From NCBI GenBank assembly GCA_913052515.1, contig CAJXFJ010000118.1, forward strand, positions 1 through 6,191: 6,191 nt of DNA, read 5' to 3'. The notes under the pieces were generated by a model. The model made no database searches. It was not told the origin of the DNA and saw only the letters and a list, made by a program, of their open reading frames with translations. This DNA is from an uncultured Flavobacteriales bacterium (GTDB lineage Bacteria; Bacteroidota; Bacteroidia; Flavobacteriales; Vicingaceae). The translations under genes and the position numbers were made by a program. Below, one piece after another: positions 1 through 4,419 of this stretch (positions are counted from its first letter, which is position 1; each line of letters opens with the position of its first letter).

Positions 1-21
1 GAATTAAAAAAAGATTCATTT

Positions 22-51
22 ACCGAAAAATAACCCCCAAAAACCGAAAAG
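22..51 (+). promoter_or_regulatory. Two direct copies of ACCGAAAA upstream of the operon
   Basis: ACCGAAAA occurs at 22-29 and again, extended to ACCGAAAAG, at 43-51. The copies start 21 bases apart, about two helical turns, which is a common arrangement for tandem binding of an activator. The downstream copy ends 26 bases before the candidate -7 box at 78-85. The same 9-mer sits at the same distance before the candidate glmS promoter. The function is inferred; no known binding site is recognised. The first copy could instead lie in the last codons of an upstream gene, because frame 1 reads to a TAA at 31-33. Confidence 0.35.
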
Positions 52-77
52 TTAGTCGCTTGAGGATTCCATGAAGA

Positions 78-85
78 TACTTTCG
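78..85 (+). promoter_or_regulatory. Possible -7 promoter box for the four-gene operon
   Basis: TACTTTCG matches the Bacteroidota -7 consensus TAnnTTTG at all but one base. Transcription would begin near base 92, leaving a leader of about 17 bases before the ATG at 109. No convincing -33 TTTG lies at standard spacing: TTAG at 52-55 is the nearest at about the right distance, and TTG at 60-62 is too close. The assignment rests on one degenerate box and on its agreement in position with the box before glmS. Confidence 0.3.
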
Positions 86-108
86 CTAAGAATTTAAAAT
101 CCCCACAC

Positions 109-468
109 ATGAAAATTCTGATAGCGGAAGATCAACCTATGGTTTTAAAAACCATTTCCTATAAACTTCAAAAATCTGGCTTTAATACCATTGGTGCGAT
201 CGATGGCCAACAAGCAAAGGCATTTTTTGATGAAGAAATTCCTGACTTGGTTATCGCAGACTTAATGATGCCTTTTGTTAGTGGTTTTGAGCTACTTCAA
301 TACATTAGAGAGAAGTATGGAAAGAAAATCCCCATTATTATTCTATCTGCAGTAGGTGAAGAAAACAGAATTCTTGAAGCTTTTGAATTAGGTGCTGATG
401 ACTTTATGACAAAGCCATTCATTCCTTCTGAATTAATTGCAAGAACCAAAAGATTACTTAGAGCATGA
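109..468 (+). CDS. Stand-alone CheY-like response regulator receiver
   Basis: This 119-residue protein is a single phospho-receiver domain with nothing after it. The expected landmarks are present: the acidic pair E7-D8 at the end of the first strand, the phospho-acceptor D51 in ADLMMP, S80 at the end of the fourth strand (LSA), the GADDF stretch at 95-99, and K102 in TKPF. It should therefore be phosphorylated by a histidine kinase, but no kinase gene is in the window. It has no DNA-binding or enzymatic output domain, so it most likely works by binding a partner, as CheY or Spo0F do. Labelling it a transcription factor would be unsupported. Its TGA overlaps the ATG of the next gene (ATGA), implying translational coupling with the exopolysaccharide-type genes. 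No Shine-Dalgarno sequence precedes the start. The family is certain; the partner is unknown, with the HEAT protein and glycosyltransferase the obvious candidates. Confidence 0.93.
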   Translation: MKILIAEDQPMVLKTISYKLQKSGFNTIGAIDGQQAKAFFDEEIPDLVIADLMMPFVSGFELLQYIREKYGKKIPIIILSAVGEENRILEAFELGADDFMTKPFIPSELIARTKRLLRA

Positions 469-1673
469 GGCTTATCATTCTACTCTTATTTTCAATTCAA
501 ATCAATTTATCGTTTTCTCAATCAAACGATTCATTATTTGTGGTAGCCAAAGAGGCTGCTTATGAAGGAAACTATAAACAAAGTCTTCAAATATTAAAGC
601 AGTTAAACAATCTTGAGTCAAAAGAATTTGCCGCAAGAGTATATGCTTGGAATCAGCAAATTGATTCTAGTTTATTTCTTGTGGATGAACTACTGAAAAC
701 ACAACCTAATTCCATAAACTTATATCAACTGGCGGCCACCTCTGCCTTGTGGGGAGGCAAGTGGCAAGCCTGTAACAAATACATTTCAAAAGGTTTAATG
801 CAAACCTCAGATAGTTCGTCTTTATATCTCATTCAGCTAAAAAGCTTAATGGCTCAAAACAAATGGCAAGAGGCCAAATTGCTCAGCACTTTTTTAATGC
901 AAAAGTTTCCTTCTTTAAAGAATCAAATTATCTCGCTTAATGTTGTGATTGAATCACAGTTAATTCAAAAAGAGCTGATAGTAAGTCATCAAAGAGACTA
1001 CTTTACTATTGATGATTCTGAGTGGCAAAACACCTTTGTTGGGTACAAAAGCAATAGTAAAATCGGACCAATTTTAGCTTATGCTCAAGAAAGTAAAAGG
1101 TTTGATAAAACGGGTTTTCAAATTGGATTTGAAAGTTATCCAAGGATAGATTCAGCGTATTATATATTTCTTGAAACGGCATTCTCAACTACCGATTTAT
1201 TTCCTTCTTTTAGAAATGGTGCTTCTCTTTTTAGAACATTTAATAGTGGTTGGGAACTAGAACTAGGATACCGAAACTTACAATTTAAACCAGGTGGACA
1301 AGTTTGGTTTTTTGTTAGCTCTGCCACTAAATACATTGGAAAGGGAAGTTTTACCTACCGTTTCAATTCCATTCATTCAACAAGCGGAAAGTCAGCCACT
1401 CATGCATTAAAGTATACTTACTATTTAGATGATCATCCAAGTTACATTTCGCTAGAAATAGCAAGCGGCACAAACCCAAGAGATTTCCAATCTTATCAAA
1501 GCTTGAATGCCTTTTCTAATATAAGCTCCAAAAGGGTTCAAGTGGAATACAAGCAATTTGTTAAATACAATTGGGCTTTGCATTTTAAAAGTAGCTTTGA
1601 AAGCGCCTTGTATTATGAAAGTCAGATTGGTAAAAGATATATGCTTAGCTTAGGTGTTAACTATTTATTCTAA
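465..1673 (+). CDS. YaiO-type outer-membrane protein with N-terminal TPRs and C-terminal beta-barrel
   Basis: The protein has 402 residues. Residues 1-18 form a signal peptide with a hydrophobic core (LIILLLFSI) and probable cleavage at SFS|QS. Residues about 22-150 contain four TPR-like helical hairpins, with typical pieces such as AAYEGNYKQSLQILKQL (31-47) and AQNKWQEAKLL (130-140). Residues about 185-402 are rich in alternating aromatic strands, as in an outer-membrane barrel. They include the YaiO-like stretch around 247-274 (GASLFRTFNSGWELELGYR) and end in NYLF, the terminal Phe typical of outer-membrane proteins. Periplasmic TPRs joined to a barrel is the architecture of PgaA and, in larger form, BcsC, which export polysaccharide. 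From this and from the neighbouring synthase I infer the same role here. The barrel is short compared with PgaA, so a non-pore role is possible. The start overlaps the receiver's stop codon, and no clear ribosome site is visible. Confidence 0.85.
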   Translation: MRLIILLLFSIQINLSFSQSNDSLFVVAKEAAYEGNYKQSLQILKQLNNLESKEFAARVYAWNQQIDSSLFLVDELLKTQPNSINLYQLAATSALWGGKWQACNKYISKGLMQTSDSSSLYLIQLKSLMAQNKWQEAKLLSTFLMQKFPSLKNQIISLNVVIESQLIQKELIVSHQRDYFTIDDSEWQNTFVGYKSNSKIGPILAYAQESKRFDKTGFQIGFESYPRIDSAYYIFLETAFSTTDLFPSFRNGASLFRTFNSGWELELGYRNLQFKPGGQVWFFVSSATKYIGKGSFTYRFNSIHSTSGKSATHALKYTYYLDDHPSYISLEIASGTNPRDFQSYQSLNAFSNISSKRVQVEYKQFVKYNWALHFKSSFESALYYESQIGKRYMLSLGVNYLF

Positions 1674-1676
1674 TTC

Positions 1677-2825
1677 ATGAAACATGTAATTCTTCAATTA
1701 AGCTTTCGCCTACCATTCAGTTGGAATGGGGTGAAGAATTACATCTTGGAGGACGCAGTGCTACTTTTTATATGGTTATTAATCATCAGTTTTATTGTTC
1801 TAACGGTGGTTATACTTAATAGAACGATTTATATACGAACAAAAAAGAACCAAAAATTAGCACTTAAGAATAACTTAGAAGAAAAGTACTTTATCTACCT
1901 CTCTGAAATTGCAAGTGGCAATTATGACGATAAAGCCTTAGAATTAATGGCCTCTAACAAAGAGACCACTTTATCATTAGAAAAAGATGACTTTACGAAA
2001 AGCTTTCACAGAAGAGTGCTATTAAAAGCCATTCTTGAACTTCATAGAAATTTAGCGGGAGAATCAGCTTATAAATTAAGAGAAGTATACTTAACCCTTG
2101 GATACAAACAAGAGTCTTTGAATAAATTGAATAAAAAGTCTTGGATACACATTGTTGAAGGAATTCAAGAACTTAATCAAATGGATATTAAAGATGGTTA
2201 TAAACCCATTTTTAGTTTAATTAACCACAAACACCCTTTGGTTCGACTAGAAGCTATTCTTGCGCGAATCAAAATGGACATTTGTGCCTTTCAATTATTT
2301 GATGAGTTAAATTCCGACTTGACGGAATGGGAGCAATTGAGAATTCATAATGCCTTTGCTAAACTTCCCAATGAAGAGGTCCCTGATTTTGGCCCTCTTT
2401 TGGAAAACAACTTAGAATCCATTCAAGCTTTTGGAATAAAAATGATAGCCCAATTCAATCAAAGTAAGAATGAAAAAAGTCTAATTGGGCTCTATTCAAA
2501 ATCGAATTTAAAGATTCAATTACTGATTATTGAAAGTTTAGCAGCTATCGGATCAGAGAATTCTGTTCAGCATATTCATCAATACTACCATAAAGCTGAA
2601 GAAGAACTACAACTAAAAATGATTAAAACCCTATTGGTATTATCTGCTGAAGATGAAGCACAATTCTTTGGACAAGAATTAAATTCATCAAACTATGATA
2701 TACAATTAGCAGCAGCAAAAGCATTGGCTAATTTAAAAAGTACAAATGATCATTTTGAAAAACATGAAGCTGATGAAAAACTAGTTCCCATTATTGAACA
2801 CGCTAAAGAATGGAGGAAATTGTAA
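1677..2825 (+). CDS. Membrane-anchored HEAT-repeat protein
   Basis: This 382-residue protein has one clear membrane helix at about 27-49 (LEDAVLLFIWLLIISFIVLT region), followed at once by the basic run RTKKNQK. By the positive-inside rule the rest of the protein is cytoplasmic. Residues about 60-130 are charged and helical. From about 155 to the C-terminus there are repeated paired helices of HEAT type, seen most clearly at 176-200 (PIFSLINHKHPLVRLEAILA), 240-260, 272-292 and 332-355 (SSNYDIQLAAAKALANL). HEAT arrays bind proteins and no catalytic motif is visible. Its place between the exporter and the synthase suggests an inner-membrane adaptor that organises or regulates the glycosyltransferase, possibly the target of the receiver; this is inference. 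The gene begins 3 bases after the previous stop and its TAA overlaps the next ATG. No internal Met lies before residue 91, and a start there would remove the anchor, so the start is well supported. Confidence 0.82.
   Translation: MKHVILQLSFRLPFSWNGVKNYILEDAVLLFIWLLIISFIVLTVVILNRTIYIRTKKNQKLALKNNLEEKYFIYLSEIASGNYDDKALELMASNKETTLSLEKDDFTKSFHRRVLLKAILELHRNLAGESAYKLREVYLTLGYKQESLNKLNKKSWIHIVEGIQELNQMDIKDGYKPIFSLINHKHPLVRLEAILARIKMDICAFQLFDELNSDLTEWEQLRIHNAFAKLPNEEVPDFGPLLENNLESIQAFGIKMIAQFNQSKNEKSLIGLYSKSNLKIQLLIIESLAAIGSENSVQHIHQYYHKAEEELQLKMIKTLLVLSAEDEAQFFGQELNSSNYDIQLAAAKALANLKSTNDHFEKHEADEKLVPIIEHAKEWRKL
2812..2816 (+). promoter_or_regulatory. Shine-Dalgarno site fixing the glycosyltransferase start
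   Basis: GGAGG lies 8 bases before the ATG at 2825, which itself overlaps the preceding stop codon (TAATG). An upstream in-frame ATG at 2810 would put this site inside the coding region, with no ribosome site of its own and a 16-base overlap. The ATG at 2825 is therefore preferred. The other four starts in the window have no such motif, as is usual in Bacteroidota. The same bases encode the WRKL end of the HEAT protein, so the match could be partly coincidental. Confidence 0.5.
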
Positions 2826-4267
2826 TGACTGAGTTCTTGAATCAATTGACATCTTACTTGTTTACTTTTTTTCAGTTTGGAATTTTCTTCTATTGTGTTG
2901 GAGTGCTACTCTCCTACTTAATCATTGGTGTGGTTTCTGCAAAAGTGGTATTAGATTATCGCAAAGAAAGAGACCTTACCGACTATCGTGAAATTTTATC
3001 CTCGCCACTTGTTCCTGAAATTAGCATTATTGCACCCGCCTATAACGAAGGCGTAACCATAACTGATAATATCCGCTCATTGCTTTCTTTACATTATAGT
3101 AAGCTAACCGTTATCATTGTAAATGATGGTAGTAAGGATGATACCCGTGAAAAAGCAATTGCTGCCTATGATTTAGTGAAAGTACCCTTTGATTATCAAT
3201 CAAAAATTGCCACTAAAGCAGTTCGAGGAATTTACAAATCAAAGAACCCTGCTTTTAGCCAACTCATATTTGTTGATAAAGAAAATGGAGGAAAAGCAGA
3301 CGCTATTAATGTAGGAATCAATGTAAGTAACAGCGAGTATTTTGCTTGTATTGATGTTGACTGTATTATAGAACCTGAGGCTTTTCTAAAAATGGTAAAA
3401 CCCATTATGCAAGCAGGAGAAAAACGAATGATTGCCGTGGGAGGTATCGTTTGGTTAACCAATGACTCAGAAATACGAGATGGCAAACTCCTTCAAGTTA
3501 AAACACCAGAAACGTTTATACCCAAAGCACAAGTATTGGAATACATCCGTGCTTTTTTACTTGGCAGAACAGCTTGGAGTAAAATCAATGGTTTACTGTT
3601 AATCTCGGGTGCCTTTGGTTTGTTTGATCGAAAAGTGGCTGTTGCTGCCGGTGGGTATAATCACAATACAGTTGGTGAGGATATGGAACTTGTGATGCGA
3701 ATGCACGCTTATATGAGAGAGCGGAATGAAAAATATCAAGTAGGCTATGTTCCGGAGCCACTTTGCTGGACCGAAGCACCTGCGGACTATAACATTTTAG
3801 GCAGACAAAGAAACCGTTGGACAAGAGGAACTATTGAATGTTTACTCATTCACAAAAAAATGTTCCTCAATCGAAAATTTGGAGTACTTGGATTGGTTTC
3901 TTACCCCTACTGGCTTTTAGCAGAATGGCTTGCTCCATTTGTAGAGGTTGGTGGAATACTCTTTTTTATTGTGATGGCATTCTTGGGCTTAGCAAATTGG
4001 CCTTACTTTTTTTCATTACTTGCCATGGTTTACTTCTTTGCAGTCATGCTTTCTACTTATGCCATTTACACCCAAGAACAAACTTATGGAAGGTATACCC
4101 AACCCACAGACATTTTAAAATTATTTTGGAATGGGGTGATTGAACCCTTCAAATATCACCCAAGAACCGTTTGGTGGAGTTTAAAAGGAAACTGGGATTA
4201 CATTACCGGAAGTAATCAAGGTTGGGGAGAAATGACAAGAGCAGGTTTCGCCAAAAAGGAAGATTAA
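2825..4267 (+). CDS. Processive-type family 2 glycosyltransferase, membrane polysaccharide synthase
   Basis: From the preferred start the protein has 480 residues; using the ATG at 2810 would add MEEIV. A hydrophobic N-terminal segment spans about 11-42. The cytoplasmic GT-A domain follows, with APAYNE (70-75), NDGS with D101, ENGGKADAIN (153-162), the metal- and sugar-nucleotide-binding DVD (177-179), GED with the likely catalytic base D286, and QRNRW (328-332). The last motif marks processive synthases such as cellulose, hyaluronan and poly-GlcNAc synthases. About three further membrane segments lie between 353 and 415, and a conserved-looking tail ends in WGEMTRAGF. There is no PilZ domain, and the protein is far shorter than BcsA. 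The stretch between NDGS and ENGG is about 20 residues longer than in PgaC or NodC and includes VRGIYKSKNPAFSQL. It should polymerise a UDP-sugar at the inner membrane. The sugar is not known; the glmS neighbour makes GlcNAc a reasonable guess. It is the last gene of the operon. Confidence 0.9.
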   Translation: MTEFLNQLTSYLFTFFQFGIFFYCVGVLLSYLIIGVVSAKVVLDYRKERDLTDYREILSSPLVPEISIIAPAYNEGVTITDNIRSLLSLHYSKLTVIIVNDGSKDDTREKAIAAYDLVKVPFDYQSKIATKAVRGIYKSKNPAFSQLIFVDKENGGKADAINVGINVSNSEYFACIDVDCIIEPEAFLKMVKPIMQAGEKRMIAVGGIVWLTNDSEIRDGKLLQVKTPETFIPKAQVLEYIRAFLLGRTAWSKINGLLLISGAFGLFDRKVAVAAGGYNHNTVGEDMELVMRMHAYMRERNEKYQVGYVPEPLCWTEAPADYNILGRQRNRWTRGTIECLLIHKKMFLNRKFGVLGLVSYPYWLLAEWLAPFVEVGGILFFIVMAFLGLANWPYFFSLLAMVYFFAVMLSTYAIYTQEQTYGRYTQPTDILKLFWNGVIEPFKYHPRTVWWSLKGNWDYITGSNQGWGEMTRAGFAKKED

Positions 4268-4281
4268 AATCCTAGCTAACT

Positions 4282-4333
4282 CTTGAATTCAAGCCAGATT
4301 CCGAAAGAATATTTCAAACGATTCCAAAAATCG
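4282..4333 (+). repeat. Short inverted repeats after the operon
   Basis: Three small symmetrical elements follow the glycosyltransferase stop: the perfect palindrome CTTGAATTCAAG (4282-4293), ATTC-CGAAA-GAAT (4298-4310) and CGATT-CCAAA-AATCG (4319-4333). None is GC-rich or followed by a T-run, so they do not make a convincing intrinsic terminator, although transcription probably ends or weakens here. The last two belong to an imperfect tandem repeat in which ATTCC, GAAT and a TTC block recur. They may be protein-binding sites or simple AT-rich symmetry. Confidence 0.3.
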
Positions 4334-4350
4334 AATAATTCTAACCATTT

Positions 4351-4359
4351 ACCGAAAAG
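4351..4359 (+). promoter_or_regulatory. ACCGAAAAG motif upstream of glmS
   Basis: This 9-mer is identical to bases 43-51 before the operon and, as there, lies exactly 26 bases before the candidate -7 box. With transcription starting near 4400 it would cover roughly -49 to -41, a usual place for an activator contacting RNA polymerase. The longer match CATTTACCGAAAA (4346-4358) repeats bases 17-29 exactly. A weaker relative, ATCGAATAA, sits 21 bases upstream at 4330-4338. The role is inferred from the repetition and spacing only. Confidence 0.35.
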
Positions 4360-4385
4360 GAAGCTCTTTAGATTAGGCATAGAAG

Positions 4386-4393
4386 CACCTTTG
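4386..4393 (+). promoter_or_regulatory. Possible -7 promoter box for glmS
   Basis: CACCTTTG followed by C differs at one base from the Bacteroidota -7 consensus TAnnTTTG. Transcription would start near 4400, giving a short A-rich leader before the ATG at 4420. The box lies across a small hairpin, GAAGC-ACCTTT-GCTTC (4382-4397). No good -33 TTTG is visible; TTTAG at 4367-4371 is the nearest. A separate promoter fits the 152-base gap after the operon and the housekeeping role of glmS. Confidence 0.4.
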
Positions 4394-4419
4394 CTTCATA
4401 ATCTTAAAAAACAAATAAA

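Noticed and set aside
1..74. End or start of a gene at the left edge
   Set aside because: Frame 1 reads ELKKDSFTEK and stops at 31-33, frame 3 stays open to a TGA at 72-74, and the minus strand has an ATG at 19 reading MNLFLI off the edge. All three are short and mutually competing, so none can be chosen without the sequence to the left.
71..97. Eight-codon leader peptide MKILSLRI before the receiver
   Set aside because: It has an ATG and stop and resembles the receiver's own start (MKIL), but it overlaps the candidate -7 box and would lie mostly upstream of the proposed transcription start. Very short frames like this are expected by chance.
1006..1188. Minus-strand open frame of 60 residues
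   Set aside because: It lies wholly inside the beta-barrel coding region, and no domain or ribosome site is recognisable.
3232..3824. Two minus-strand open frames within the glycosyltransferase gene
   Set aside because: Both are opposite a gene with intact family motifs throughout, and neither translation resembles a protein family.
3838..4143. Plus-strand open frame of 101 residues in another frame
   Set aside because: It is a shadow of the membrane-segment part of the glycosyltransferase. The Cys- and Trp-rich translation is an artefact of the shifted frame.
4268..4340. Intrinsic terminator after the operon
   Set aside because: The hairpins are weak, AT-rich and not followed by a T-run on the + strand.
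4268..4419. glmS ribozyme or riboswitch
   Set aside because: The glmS ribozyme is typical of Firmicutes. This AT-rich gap is short, only about 20 bases would be transcribed from the candidate promoter, and no ribozyme-like fold is evident.
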